Assembly: GCF_030541005.1 (NCBI RefSeq)
Contig: NZ_JASSVM010000012.1
Location: forward strand, 1-48,798
Reading direction: 5' to 3'
Source: Marinobacter sp. SS5-14b
GTDB lineage: Bacteria; Pseudomonadota; Gammaproteobacteria; Pseudomonadales; Oleiphilaceae
Length of the DNA: 48,798 nt
The notes beneath the pieces were generated by a model. That model searched no databases. It was not told the DNA's origin and worked only from the letters and a program-made list of their open reading frames with translations. The position numbers and the translations under genes are program-made. Numbering within the stretch: position 1 is the first letter of the stretch; each line of letters starts with the position of its first letter. This document shows positions 18,001 to 28,200 of this stretch, piece by piece.

Positions 18001-21000
18001 CATCAATCAGCTGTTTACCGGTAGCCGGGAGATCAGCCAGAATTCCTTCCCGAACCCCCTGATCAAAACAAAATGCCAAGTACTGGCGAACCAAAACGGC
18101 GCTGGCATCCAGCCAGCAACCAGGCGGCTCGATATCCCCTGAAATCAGCGCGTCCGGCCTGGAATAAAAGAAAAGATCGTGAGGCCTCTGGTTAATGACA
18201 CTAAGCACCAGCGCTGTACCGGTTTTACGCCCCGCCCGCCCGATGCGCTGCAGGTAACTAGCCGTAGTCGGAGGGATGGAACACAACATCGTGGTCGACA
18301 AATCACCAATGTCGATACCCATCTCCAAGGTAGATGTAGCCGTCAGAACGTTGGGATCATCCGCATGGCTTCCCTTGTTGAACGAATACTCCAGCGCCTC
18401 CCGCTCTGCCGTTGCAAGAAGTCCGGTATGCTCGTGGGCAAACACCCGGCGTAACGCCCCTTTCCGGTAACGAGTACGGTAGTAACCTTCCCTGTCCGTC
18501 AGCTCACCGGGCTCGTAGTAACCCTCGTCGTCGAGATAAGCCAGGCTCGCCGCGCCAGTCCATAAGCGCGCCTCCCATTCCGGCCGAAACAGCTTATAGC
18601 CCCGGTTGGGCGCAATCAGCTTCTCTCCGTTTGGGTACAGGCGAGCCGCCTGATCATTAATGGCGTAAAAATGCTGTTCGCCATCCGCATGCACTTCGCG
18701 AAGCAAACCGGTGCTGTCTCCGGTCTTCAGGAAGGCATTAACAAGATCCACCAGAGTGGCGTCGTCTATACCCGGCAACTCCATAACCTTCCTAGCCCAT
18801 TTCAGGTGCCAGGGCAACATCTGGTGAGGCTTAGCCGGTGCCAGGATATGATCGTGATCTTTGTTCGGCTGCGTGCACATCAGCCGGGGTTTGTATTTGC
18901 CCTGAGGGGGATAGGTTTCCCGGCCAGCAATGGTTTTACCGAACGGATATTTACCCCAGAACCTCTGGGCCGCATAGCTGCCAAGATACGGGTGGTACAA
19001 ACCACCCCGCTCTCGTTGCCGGTGCAGAATACCCAGCACCCAAAGTGTTATGTCTTCGGACGACACAGCCTCCAGCTTGGGGCTGATGGCCGGCAGCCGT
19101 GCTTTCAGCTGTGAAACCGTTTCTTCCACCAGTTCTGGCACCCACCCCAGGGTTGCACTGGCATGTAACTCCATGGTTCGGCCATGGGTCAGCATCAGGC
19201 TGAACTCGCTGGTCGCTTCCCAGGTCAGCCGCCGGGTGATGTCTCCCAGCAATTTGGGCGGTATCTCTCTGGCTTCAAGTCGATTGCGGAAATCCACGTA
19301 ATCGTCATATTCCCGCAAGTCCGTAGGAATCAGGGTTTCCAAAGCCTGCTTGGCGGTTCCGGGCCTGCCCGGTCTATCGGCACCCCAGTAGTCGATCAAA
19401 CGCTGGCCGACCTCTGGCAAGGGAACACCCTCATCGCCCGCCTCATCAATCACATGTTGCAAGGCGGTACGCAGAGTAAAGTGGTAGGTACGGGCCGAGA
19501 AAAAGCCGGCACGATGGCTGGCATCCTGAACACTGTCCGTAAATGCCAGCAGTTTGGGATCGTTGTTAAGAACCGATCCGAACACCTCGTCGATTGCCAC
19601 GCTGGAGATGGTCGCCGCACGGCTACCGATGAACATCAGGCTTTCATTTTCGTGGCAGTGCGGGCACCGGCGAGTACCACGGCGAGCACCGTTCTCCAGA
19701 CTGTACGGTTCATGAACCATTTTCACCGGAAAGGTTTTCTCGTCCGTAATGGGGCACGGCCCCGGACCTTCCCTAACCACCAGCGAACTGGCGGCCAAAT
19801 GCCACTTCACCGCATCCAACTGCTGCTGTCCGGACGCTGATATAGGGTCATCTCCGTCTCGCCAGGGGCTCAGAATTACCAGCGATGGAGATGGTGCGCG
19901 TTCAAAGCCCCAGGCTTCATAGATTTCCCGAACATCGTCCCGCAGTTGCATGCCATTTATACCATGCTGGCCGATGACCGAATCCATATCCGGGTCCCGC
20001 AGCCCCACCCAGGCCACCTCGCCACACTCAGTACAATGTACGATGGGCAGCTGCTTCTTACCTTCCTGAAGCTTATTGTCCAGCCAGGTGAACATTGGGT
20101 GCTGGCTAACCAGCGAGCCAATACGACGCAGCTCTCTCAGCCACAACTGCACCTGGGTCGGTACCAATGGGAAAGGTTTGCCACTACGCAATTCACGGGC
20201 CTGGGCTACCAAGGCAAGAAAGGCCATCAACACTTCACCCCGCGCCTGCGTATCACCCACAGCACGGAACGTGAAAGTCATGTCCGATTTACTGATCTCG
20301 CGGAGCAGGTCGAACCAGGACACCGCGCCCGCTTCGGTAACCTTCAGCAACAAATGAAACAGCGGGTGTTTACGAATCCACTCCCCAACCGCAACGCCCC
20401 ACAAATCCTCCGGCTTCAGTTTGGGTAGGAAAGATGCCAGCTGGTCATGTTGTGTTGACCACTCAGGCCACTTGGGGTCATCTATCGCTACCGGATAAGC
20501 CGGTCCGCCAAACAGCTCAGCCACTCTGCGAGCGTAGCTCTGGGCATCCTCTCGGTGTGCTGGCACACAATCTTCTGCGAGCGGATAGGTTTCGACATCC
20601 CGGACAGGCGTGCGAACCACTTCCTCAATGCGATAACGGTCCTCCTTGATCACCACATCATGGGTAATGACTTCCTCAAACAGGGTGCTGGCAAACTCGC
20701 AGAGTTTGTAAATGGGCCCCATGTCGTGCTCATCATCGCCGCCAGCGACTGTCGCGCTGGTGCCTACCATGCAGAGTTTGCCCTGGGGAATCTGGAACCG
20801 TTCCTTCAAACGGCGAATCAAACAGGCAACATCGGCCCCTTGGGCACCGTCATAGGTGTGCAGCTCGTCTAACACCAGATATTGCAGAAGTTCAGGATCA
20901 TCCTGATTGAACCGCCAGATGCTGGTGTCTTTCGGTCGCAGCAACAGGTAATCCAGCATCTTGTAGTTGGTCAGCAGAATATCGGGGGGATTTTCCTGCA

Positions 21001-21664
21001 TGGCCGCACGGTTAGTTATCGAGCGATAGGCAATTTTTCCGCCACCTGCAGGGTCCGGAATAATCGTCATTTCCTGAAAGGTATCTTTCTCCGCCCCGTC
21101 GTCCTTGCTGGAAGTCTGGGTCATACGCCCGGTGTACATGCCCACACGAATACGGGCCTTACGTTCGCCGTTGTGGTCATAACTCAGCTGGTCAGAGGTA
21201 AGAATCTCCTCAGCAAAACGGTTGGCCTGGTCGGCCGCCAGCGCGTTCATTGGGTAGAGAACAATCGCTTTAATGCCCTGATCCTTACCGGCCTGTTTCA
21301 TCCGCAGGCAGTGGTCCAACAGCGGATACAGAAAGCACTCCGTCTTACCGGACCCGGTTCCGGTGGTCACAATGGTCGGCGCAGGCACCTTGCCACCGCG
21401 AGTAGTCAGGCGCTGCCAACTCTGGGCCTGATGCTTGAACGGCACCCAGGGCACATGCAAGTCAAACAGGCTGGAGGTATCCGCTTTCTCCAGCCGAAAT
21501 GGCCGCTTCAGCTGTAACCAGGGCCCCTTGAAAAGGCCTTCATCCGGGTGCGTAAAAAAAGCCTCAAGCGCCCTTTCTGTCTCAGAATGGCGAATGTGAA
21601 AGGTGGCACCCAGATAGTGGAGAACCTGCTTTTTGACTTCCAATGCCAAGGTGGCGGGTAACAT
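15023..21664 (-). CDS. Giant DEAD/DEAH helicase with DUF1998 domain (2213 aa), DrmA/DrmB- or DruE-like
   Basis: An SF2 ATPase: GTGSGKTE (near residue 105), YPMNALAADQA (about 140), LLTNYKMLDYLL (about 230), DELHTYDGAQGADV (about 266), GTSATVAGG (about 300) and the C-terminal lobe TATSTLEMGIDIGD...LQRIGRAGRK near 1110-1145. A DUF1998/MZB-type module follows (RFQGDPGHLL near 1650, DAVPGGTGFLKEL, then a Cys cluster CRCREL...GCYRCLRTY near 1725-1740). Further Cys pairs (CTECG, CPHCH, CGQCG, CPQCG, CADCG) point to zinc sites. In DISARM the helicase (DrmA) and DUF1998 protein (DrmB) are separate; Druantia DruE is one chain of about this size. Here one chain carries both. AGGAAG precedes the ATG. 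Confidence 0.85.
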   Translation of the reverse strand: MLPATLALEVKKQVLHYLGATFHIRHSETERALEAFFTHPDEGLFKGPWLQLKRPFRLEKADTSSLFDLHVPWVPFKHQAQSWQRLTTRGGKVPAPTIVTTGTGSGKTECFLYPLLDHCLRMKQAGKDQGIKAIVLYPMNALAADQANRFAEEILTSDQLSYDHNGERKARIRVGMYTGRMTQTSSKDDGAEKDTFQEMTIIPDPAGGGKIAYRSITNRAAMQENPPDILLTNYKMLDYLLLRPKDTSIWRFNQDDPELLQYLVLDELHTYDGAQGADVACLIRRLKERFQIPQGKLCMVGTSATVAGGDDEHDMGPIYKLCEFASTLFEEVITHDVVIKEDRYRIEEVVRTPVRDVETYPLAEDCVPAHREDAQSYARRVAELFGGPAYPVAIDDPKWPEWSTQHDQLASFLPKLKPEDLWGVAVGEWIRKHPLFHLLLKVTEAGAVSWFDLLREISKSDMTFTFRAVGDTQARGEVLMAFLALVAQARELRSGKPFPLVPTQVQLWLRELRRIGSLVSQHPMFTWLDNKLQEGKKQLPIVHCTECGEVAWVGLRDPDMDSVIGQHGINGMQLRDDVREIYEAWGFERAPSPSLVILSPWRDGDDPISASGQQQLDAVKWHLAASSLVVREGPGPCPITDEKTFPVKMVHEPYSLENGARRGTRRCPHCHENESLMFIGSRAATISSVAIDEVFGSVLNNDPKLLAFTDSVQDASHRAGFFSARTYHFTLRTALQHVIDEAGDEGVPLPEVGQRLIDYWGADRPGRPGTAKQALETLIPTDLREYDDYVDFRNRLEAREIPPKLLGDITRRLTWEATSEFSLMLTHGRTMELHASATLGWVPELVEETVSQLKARLPAISPKLEAVSSEDITLWVLGILHRQRERGGLYHPYLGSYAAQRFWGKYPFGKTIAGRETYPPQGKYKPRLMCTQPNKDHDHILAPAKPHQMLPWHLKWARKVMELPGIDDATLVDLVNAFLKTGDSTGLLREVHADGEQHFYAINDQAARLYPNGEKLIAPNRGYKLFRPEWEARLWTGAASLAYLDDEGYYEPGELTDREGYYRTRYRKGALRRVFAHEHTGLLATAEREALEYSFNKGSHADDPNVLTATSTLEMGIDIGDLSTTMLCSIPPTTASYLQRIGRAGRKTGTALVLSVINQRPHDLFFYSRPDALISGDIEPPGCWLDASAVLVRQYLAFCFDQGVREGILADLPATGKQLIDEIIETKSGHIPELLAWVLENEQTLQTRFLERFKSNAKDDTQQRFLAESRTERLRERIEKASAEFRQQRLLLENAKRRLRAQKEKLDGAVDNADLLEIEREERILNARQLKMNQISALEVLTEHGLLPNYAFPERGVRFSGAVFHRKPKGTAGDHELRVREPFELVRGGSAAIRELAPWNHFYTHSHRFDIQQIEIGSKSEPLITEWGVCGQCGHMRMTDDINRPEAVPACPQCGFDGIEGQTVKGQQANFLEFSRSQAISYMEFYDSLSGDKGDERENEVYQLVNSFDQTVEQASGAVANDKLPFGIEYRAAMVLREVNAGFKDQHRDLAFGNDVKVSSEGFVVCADCGVAVKPGETRDKVNHRRSCSGHRETQKRKREGRMEDAYRWEKVFLYRELRSEAIRLLLPDVEPEDLSTLEAAIYLGMRLRFQGDPGHLLVKQQIVPNLNDGTTQNYLVLMDAVPGGTGFLKELFQTRDDADRSGEGVMEVLRLALAELETCRCRELHQTEDDTDGCYRCLRTYHMQFRADEISRERGIRLLKKLIAAGMERETKAELDEVKPKAQFESVLEKRFVTKLQDWVQENGKPDDWRDELIGGATGFRFTLGDGRLWSLQLQPQLGSPQGVAVQCQPDFLLTADDEVCRPVAIFLDGFEPHVKPTEPTSGLADDIRKRRSVLESQGYWVWSISWDDLSEENGERFRYLDRQVTDVILPKRIDDIGGKAALRSISGHAFSQFKAFLRVPNDDTWRKVGQETLGFTLMLMAGQGIGQDARETSEKLQMWRQGYPVPAPGKVDNPEWTWIAQNLSISNDLFAYGLSEQLIQSDYTNLYSELRLGDSEAERSGTETFKLRWRRFHALMNLFQFMGNVMFYTTSEVEDGVIPEPTLTPQVSLDEQWQELLDDAIVPVKKLIPHLAAASVELPESEYYSDDLSDIYFAELAWPEAAVPIAILAGTQEEFVGQWQGAGWQAITLKDIEERGEQWCIDQLPKQKGGE

Positions 21665-21696
21665 AACCGTACTTCCTGAAATCGATTGTTATAGGC

Positions 21697-22140
21697 TTAC
21701 AAAGCGAGCTGACGAACAGGCATGAGGCCCTTTTGTGCTGCGGCGCGGGCCTGCTTGCTATTGCGAGTAATGGCAACTTTGCCACTGGCTACCCAATGAA
21801 AATGCCTAGGCGCATCCAGCTTGCCCGTTTCGGCAGTTTTCAACCAAGCCATCAGCCACTCTTTTTTCTTGATTACCTGGCTCACTTCCGAGGTATGGGC
21901 GGGGTGCACTTCAACAAAGTTAAGTATCTGATCGTGAGCTATCACATAATCCCAGCGTGATGCTTGGGGTTGCTGGGCCGCCAGGCTGGAGTCGATATCG
22001 GCACTGCCGTGGCAAAGGCGCGCATTGCTGGGCTTTACGAGTGCTCGGTCCGCAGCCTTCAGCGCCTGTAACCCTTTTTTATATGCTCCCTCTCCAAGAT
22101 CCTTTTTTATCGTCTTCGGAAATTCCTTTTCCACGGTCAT
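21697..22140 (-). CDS. Small array protein, possible PD-(D/E)XK-like nuclease (147 aa)
   Basis: Overlaps the upstream ATPase gene by four bases (ATGA) and lies 32 bases before the giant helicase. The middle reads RWDYVIAHD, ILNFVEVHPAH, then VIKKKEWLMAWL: an Asp, a Glu at the end of a hydrophobic strand and Lys residues on the next element, which could form a compact D...ExH...KK nuclease core. The order is suggestive but not diagnostic, and no other nuclease motif is evident. The ends are basic. In a system with helicases and an ATPase but few visible nucleases, a small effector here is plausible; an adaptor protein is equally possible. Confidence 0.6.
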   Translation of the reverse strand: MTVEKEFPKTIKKDLGEGAYKKGLQALKAADRALVKPSNARLCHGSADIDSSLAAQQPQASRWDYVIAHDQILNFVEVHPAHTSEVSQVIKKKEWLMAWLKTAETGKLDAPRHFHWVASGKVAITRNSKQARAAAQKGLMPVRQLAL

Positions 22141-23303
22141 TCATCAGCCTCCTGCATCAACCGGCTGATCACATCAGAAGCACGACTACTGAACTGGGTT
22201 ATTCCGCCCCAATCGGCAATGGAGTCATCCTCAGAAAACGGATCCAGAGAGGAAATATCCCGGGTGGAGACGCCCTTCTCACCCGGCTCAAAGTAAAAGC
22301 TCTTAACCACTTTGTCAGACAGCACCGCGCTGAACACATCTCGCATGCCGGGCGAATTTGACAGGTCGAACAGCTCAAATAAGGCTTCGGGCGTGCCCTT
22401 GTTGTCCTGCAACGTTCGAATTGCCCAGGCCGCCTCAAGCAGCAGCGGGGAGTGAGTGGAAATCACCACCTTGTAGCCCCGGTGCATCAGCTCCAGGCAA
22501 ATCAACAAAACGGATTGGATAGCCTGCGGGTGAAGGCCCATCTCCGGCTCTTCAATCACCACCCAATCCACGCCCTTGCGACGGGCTGAGCCCGCCGAAG
22601 GCATCAGCCAATATAGGCTGAACAGAAGAGGCATAAACTCACGCTGGCCGGCTGACCATGCCATGTAGGGCAAAGTAGCACCGCCCGCGTTGATGACAAT
22701 GCGCTTTTTCAGGTCGTGAACTTCCTGGGTGACGGTTGCGCCGTGGAAAATACTGTCATCAATGCGATCACGCAGAACTTCTTTCAGGCGGCTTTTGATC
22801 GGGAACAGCTGGTTGTCCTGGCCGCCCAGCCCCTTCTCCATGAGCCTGCGCAAATTCTCACTGAAACTTTTCACCACAAACGGATCCAGTGCGGCAAAAC
22901 TCTCAAAACTACGAGGACGGCCCTGATCCAGCGTTAACACTCGCTGAGCCGGCACAAAGAACACCGATTCCTGCTCTTTACCGTTGCCCTTACGCAGCCC
23001 GGTAAGATCAACCGGCTTCCCATCCGGCTTCACTAGCGACTCCTTGCGCCAAATCGCCCCCATGCCCTCCCCGAACATAAGGGTTAGCAGTGGGTCGCTG
23101 GTGCCCTCAGAGGCACCGGGCTCGTAACTGTAGCCATACCGCTTGAGCGTTTTAGTGATCGGACCATGATCCTTCACCAGCTTGAACAACTGGAGAAACA
23201 CACTTTTACCACTGGCCTGGGGGCCAACGAGCAAGGTGAGGTCGCCAAACTCGACTTTTGCCTTCCTTATCTGCGCCAGTTGCTCAACATGTAATTGTTT
23301 CAT
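22137..23303 (-). CDS. AAA-family (ABC-like, OLD-type) ATPase (388 aa)
   Basis: An SMC/RecF/OLD-like ATPase with a short coiled or helical insertion. Walker A LLVGPQASGKSVFLQ is near residues 25-39; an AGQREFMPLL segment near residue 220 stands where the ABC signature lies; Walker B VIEEPEMGLHP is near 248; the H-loop VISTHSPLLLEAAW is near 285. The ATG at 23303 was chosen over a GTG two codons upstream. Gap to the upstream DUF262 gene is 57 bases, overlap with the downstream 147-aa gene 4 bases. No TOPRIM domain is present, so unlike OLD or Gabija the nuclease must be another protein, perhaps the coupled 147-aa product. Confidence 0.85.
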   Translation of the reverse strand: MKQLHVEQLAQIRKAKVEFGDLTLLVGPQASGKSVFLQLFKLVKDHGPITKTLKRYGYSYEPGASEGTSDPLLTLMFGEGMGAIWRKESLVKPDGKPVDLTGLRKGNGKEQESVFFVPAQRVLTLDQGRPRSFESFAALDPFVVKSFSENLRRLMEKGLGGQDNQLFPIKSRLKEVLRDRIDDSIFHGATVTQEVHDLKKRIVINAGGATLPYMAWSAGQREFMPLLFSLYWLMPSAGSARRKGVDWVVIEEPEMGLHPQAIQSVLLICLELMHRGYKVVISTHSPLLLEAAWAIRTLQDNKGTPEALFELFDLSNSPGMRDVFSAVLSDKVVKSFYFEPGEKGVSTRDISSLDPFSEDDSIADWGGITQFSSRASDVISRLMQEADE

Positions 23304-23360
23304 GGTCACTTTTCCAAAGAATCTTTAGCGTTACTGTACCCGACCCAGGTCGCTGAGGCA

Positions 23361-25286
23361 TTAATAAGGCCACACACTGCTGGCAGCCTGAAACAGAACC
23401 CGACCGCGTTCGCGAATGGAATCCTCGCTCCAATCTGCAAGCGGGTCATCCCCTTCATGCACTGGGTAGAAATACCGGTTCAGGTTCAGCTTGCTGTACT
23501 TGGCCAGTTCCGGGCGCTTTTTCTGCCAGCTGCCGTTGGAGAGCGACGGATTCAGGCTGCCGGTAATCAAGGTGAGATTGCCCAGGGTATGCACCACCTG
23601 ATCCCGTTGCTGGGTGAACTGTAATTTGGCTTCCGGGTCTGCCTGGTGCTCTTCAGGTATCGGCCAGTTCAGCTCCCATTTCACCGGCATCACATGCTCG
23701 ATGGTAAGGTCATTGGGCAGCTCCAGGTTCTCGCTCTTGCGATCCGCCTGTACCTGATCAATGGCCTCCAGCACGGCGCGAATTTTGTACTGTGCCAGAG
23801 CCTGGTAGATGGGCCGGTTCAGAATGCTAGTCTTGAATTCCTCGTCCGTCGGGAAGCGCACGCTGTCGCCATCGCTGGACTGAAGGATAGCTTTCAAGGC
23901 ACCAGCGGTGAGCGAACCTTCCTTATCCAGGGTTTTGATCACATCCAGGAACAAACGGTTGTAGTTCTTGGAAGTCAGCCCACATACCATGCGGCGCACC
24001 AGGAAGGATTCCAGCACTGTGAGGAATCGGTCGAACTCCAGCTGTTGCGCTGGCAGCAGTTGGTCGCAAGCGAGCAGCAACAACGGATAGACCGTGGCCG
24101 TGTCTACGGCTTCAAGGCGCTTGAGGAACATGGCCAATCGGGAGTTCGCCGGTGGTTCGGCAAAGGTCTTGAACGCCAGGGAATAGCGAGAAAGCGCTTT
24201 GAGTTGCTCTTCGGTGGTTACCGGCAGAACGGATAGATTGGGCTTAGACGGCTGCTTATCCTCTGGCAAGTCCGCCAGCGCTTGCTGGTTTTCCACGTAT
24301 TCTTTGAACGATTCAAACAAATGCGCAGGGCGCACTTCTTCACGCATCATCAAGGTGAGGTAGTGTTGCAAGAAAAGATCGATACGCGGGCGCTTGGCGC
24401 GGCCCTGGGTCACTTCCTTGCGCCAGAAATCGTCGTCGAAAGCCGACCAGTGGCGCTTGTACAAATCCTCGATATCCTGGACATCCGCCTGAGCTTTGCG
24501 GAAAAGGTAATTCTTGACCAGATCCGCGGGTAGCAGCTGCGTGCCGCGGGCATTCAGGGTTTCGAAAATCACCTGGGATTCGTCGTCGTCATCCAGGTTG
24601 ATGACAACAACCTGCAAGCCACCACTGATCACTTTCCATAGTGCATCCAGACGTTCCTGGGGATTAACCTCCTGCTCCAACTCATCTGCTTCGTCGAACT
24701 CACCCGATAGCCAACCACGAATCTGCTTGCAGAAGTAGAGGTACCCTTCCTGCATTCGATTACCATGAGGTTCGACGGGATTGCCAGAGAAGAGCGTTTC
24801 CAGGGTTAGATCCGCAAAGGGTTCTGACTCAACCGCGCCCGACTCATGCAGCGCCTTGAATGAATCCCTGTCACGATTGGTAGGCCACACCTTGTATTTC
24901 TCATGTTCGTAGTCGACCTTGCTAGCCTTGTTGGTCACCAGGTCATTGAAGCGATCAAAATACTTCTCGTTATCCAGGCCCTTGGCCAGATCCCGGGCAG
25001 CCAACATGATCAGCTGCAGCGTGGTAAAACGTTGCTGCCCGTCGATCACCTGATGGGTTTCAATGGAGCCTGCGACATTCTTGAGCTGCTCCAGGACCAC
25101 CGCCCCCAGGAAGTGCTTGCGGTGCCGGCCATATTGCAGCTCGTAATCCAGCAAGCCCTGTATGTCTTCCCACAGGGGCTCCCAGTTCTTCTCTTTGTTC
25201 CACACGTAAGGGCGCTGGAACAGCGGAATCTGGAACGAAATGGTTCCATCAAAAATCTGGTTCAGGTCTCTAGCCTTGGCATCCAT
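23361..25286 (-). CDS. DUF262-DUF1524 HNH endonuclease, GmrSD-like (641 aa)
   Basis: Complete single-chain GmrSD-type protein. DUF262: IPLFQRPYVWNKEKNWEPLW (about residues 19-38), VIDGQQRFTTLQLI (about 80-93), FETLNARGTQLLPADLVKN (about 235-253). DUF1524: LTIEHVMPVKWELNWP near residue 525 with the His-Me finger His, then LGNLTLITGSLNPSLSN near 575 and a Lys-rich tail (SWQKKRPEL...KLNLNRYF). These proteins cut modified DNA, using NTPs through the DUF262 part. The ATG shares one base with the methyltransferase stop (TGATG), so it is tightly coupled to the methyltransferase, unlike most stand-alone type IV enzymes, and may be the cleaving component of this system. Confidence 0.88.
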   Translation of the reverse strand: MDAKARDLNQIFDGTISFQIPLFQRPYVWNKEKNWEPLWEDIQGLLDYELQYGRHRKHFLGAVVLEQLKNVAGSIETHQVIDGQQRFTTLQLIMLAARDLAKGLDNEKYFDRFNDLVTNKASKVDYEHEKYKVWPTNRDRDSFKALHESGAVESEPFADLTLETLFSGNPVEPHGNRMQEGYLYFCKQIRGWLSGEFDEADELEQEVNPQERLDALWKVISGGLQVVVINLDDDDESQVIFETLNARGTQLLPADLVKNYLFRKAQADVQDIEDLYKRHWSAFDDDFWRKEVTQGRAKRPRIDLFLQHYLTLMMREEVRPAHLFESFKEYVENQQALADLPEDKQPSKPNLSVLPVTTEEQLKALSRYSLAFKTFAEPPANSRLAMFLKRLEAVDTATVYPLLLLACDQLLPAQQLEFDRFLTVLESFLVRRMVCGLTSKNYNRLFLDVIKTLDKEGSLTAGALKAILQSSDGDSVRFPTDEEFKTSILNRPIYQALAQYKIRAVLEAIDQVQADRKSENLELPNDLTIEHVMPVKWELNWPIPEEHQADPEAKLQFTQQRDQVVHTLGNLTLITGSLNPSLSNGSWQKKRPELAKYSKLNLNRYFYPVHEGDDPLADWSEDSIRERGRVLFQAASSVWPY

Positions 25287-28200
25287 CAGGCAGGCTCCTT
25301 GTTGTTATCAGTCAGACCGAGGCGTTCAGAGAACACGCGGTAAGCGGTGCGGTAATCCTCGATGCGGTCGACATGGGCAAATGGTGGGTAGAAGGTTTTG
25401 GTGACGGTTTGGTTACTGTTATCGATTTCCCAAGTAACAGTCAGCGGCGAAACTCCGTCGTGGTCTACGCGAGCGGCGCGGACTTCTTTGCCTCCTGCGT
25501 CTTTACGTGCTGTGTTCGGCAGTCGCTGACCCTGATTATCGTATTCGTCTACCTCTTCATAGACTTTCATGACTGGGAACTGGACCTTGAAAATTTGAAT
25601 CAGTTCAGCCTCAGTCAGATTCAGCTCCAATGCGCATAAAGTGTCGATCTCGATCTGAGCCAACCGACGCTGCATGTCATTTCGCAAGGTCGGACGTTCT
25701 TTGATGTCAAAGCAGGTGCCACTGAAGACACTAAAGAGCATATCCATCTCGGCAGAATTGAGGTTGATACCTTCGTAGAAGTCATCGAACTGATTGGAAA
25801 GACACTGAAGCGCCAAGGTTCTGGCCACAACTGCATCACGGATCTCGGGCTTAACCGGCAACACAAGGGTAGCCAAGTCTGAGTTTTTTACGTGACCGCG
25901 CCCCTTAAGCTTTATAAAAAAATCGGCCACAATGGAGGAACAGAAACCACTGAAAAGAATTACATCGTATCGTTCTAACATCGCTAAAGAACGAACCGAA
26001 CCAAGTGCAGTGGCACCCGCAGGCATTAATGCGCCCATCAAAGTACGCTCGTTTGCAGGCTGACACATATCCCGCACCATAAAGCGCGGATATGCTGTTA
26101 ATGGTTTGGGCAAATACTTCAGTTGAGCTTTGTTTGGAAGTGTTTGCTCCAAACGAATCGAACCAAAGCGGCGCAGATACTCTGGAGCGTTGTCTTCTGG
26201 GCTCTGATGCTTCAACCAGGAAATTGCTCCTCCAACATCCCCTTCCCAACGGGAGAAAAAACCAAACTGGCGGGCTGTACGCGCGCCTGAGCGATTCGTC
26301 GAGACGCCATAGCGCTTTAGCGGCTCTCCCAGCAGGGCTTCAAAGGCGATGACCTCGTCATCAGCGACGGGCCAAAAACCAGGCTGCCGGCCGTTGTGGT
26401 TGCTACTTGGTTTGCGTGGCTTTGGCCACTCCACTATGGCGCTATGAAACGAGCTAAGGTCGCCTTTCTCATCTCCAGGACGGTAAACCGCACGGGGCAG
26501 ATAATCGCTTGGAATATTTTCCAAATCGATAGCATCGTAATGACCATTGGCAGTGCAAACGGTTCTTGGAGTTTTGTTGAATGGAGTGCCTGCATAAAGA
26601 TGGGGCCCAGAGATAACCCATTCATCAGCTTTGGAAGGATGAAAGCTAGGATTCTCTTTGCGAGTGATGATGCCGTCACGCTGGGCATTGGCTTCATGAA
26701 ACATTTCTAGCGCAATATACTGGCCCTTTAAGTGCCCCAACCTCTGTGGTGCCAGAGAAAATTTTTCTAGGACCTTTAATAGGTGAGAACTATGAACCTG
26801 AGGGAGACCTGCTTCCTTCCAACAGGTTCCGGGCTCTTCAAAGAGTTCTGCAAAGAGTAAAAGCTCTTTTTTTGTAATCCTAAGAATTCGCTCCGGATGA
26901 CCCCGGGTTTCCCAACCTCCCTCCGTATTTTTGATACCAGGAACGGGGTCCAGCTCCTTCGTTCCCTTCATGGATTGCATGATCGTTTTCGGGTCAAATA
27001 GATTGAAAATAGCAATAAAATCTACTTCGCCTTCGCTTCCAGAATATATATTGATACTGAACGCTAGGACGTGGTGAACCTCATCAAAAAGGATCAACTC
27101 ATTCTTTAATTGGAAGTGAGCTTTCAACCGCTTGTAATACGAGTCCCTAAACCTACCCCCTGTCGCGTCATCAAAGACGCCTTCCGGATGTAGCAATCCC
27201 GCAATACCTTGCCCGCCAAGCAATTCCCAACTTCGCTCAATAAAGTTCTTGTAGAGATTAGTCTGAATTCCAGATAGGGCTGGATAGAGAGTAATATCAT
27301 TGAGAAATACGTTGCTGCCTTCCTCCCTTTCGAAAGCAGAGCGATAGGTAAATAGACGCCTTTCATTCAAGAGAAGCTTGGAACGCTCGCGATTGTAAGT
27401 GGCGGACTTAGCGTCCCGTACACCCAACAGCGGCTCAAACTCACTCAGCAACGGCGAGTCTTTCCAGCTAACCTTCAGCCAAGGCGGATTACCAAACATC
27501 AGATCAAAGCCATTCGGAGCCACGTCCTCCTGAACCTTTGGCCCCAGAACCTCAGTAAAAATCAGCTCCCAGTGATGAAAGTTCTGCTCTGCCGTAGCAG
27601 TGCGCCCTACCCCAAACCAGGGCACCAGCTCACTCAGATGCTCCGCATCTGGCAGCTTCTGCTCGCTGGCCTGAAACAGCGCCTCCAACTCAATTTCCTC
27701 ACCCAGTTGAATATCCAGCATGGCACGTGTGGCCAGATCATCCGTTCCAATGCCGAGTAGAACTTCGGCGGCCGCCAGCCAAGCCTCTCGGGAGGGTAGA
27801 TTGTCGCTTTGGTCCAGAGGCCAGAAGTAGAAGCTGCACCAGCTGTCCATCAGTAGCTTCAGGCGCTGGAAGGCTCCGCTTTCGGCTTCCAGGCTGGCTT
27901 TAATTCCTTCCTGGCGGCGGAGCGTTGGGCCATTATGCAGGGATTCCAGACTGTTCTGGGGCGTTGGCCATACACTGGAGGTGCAGGCCGTGTCCGCTAG
28001 CGCCCGCTCGCGGTCGATGCTGTAGTCTTTCCAGAGCTCATCGATGCGCTCGCTCAGGCGCTCTAGGCGAGTCACTTCCTCCACTGACAGTTTGGTTTTG
28101 ACCTGTTTGTTTCGCCATGTCTTGATCGCGTCACATTCATCCGGCCAGTGCTCCTTCATGAGCTTGTCGCTGGCCGCCGGAGCCATGTCTTCATCCCACA

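Noticed and set aside
23345..23356. CCGACCCAGGTCG as another operator copy
   Set aside because: The half-sites and the spacing differ from the 17-bp repeat.
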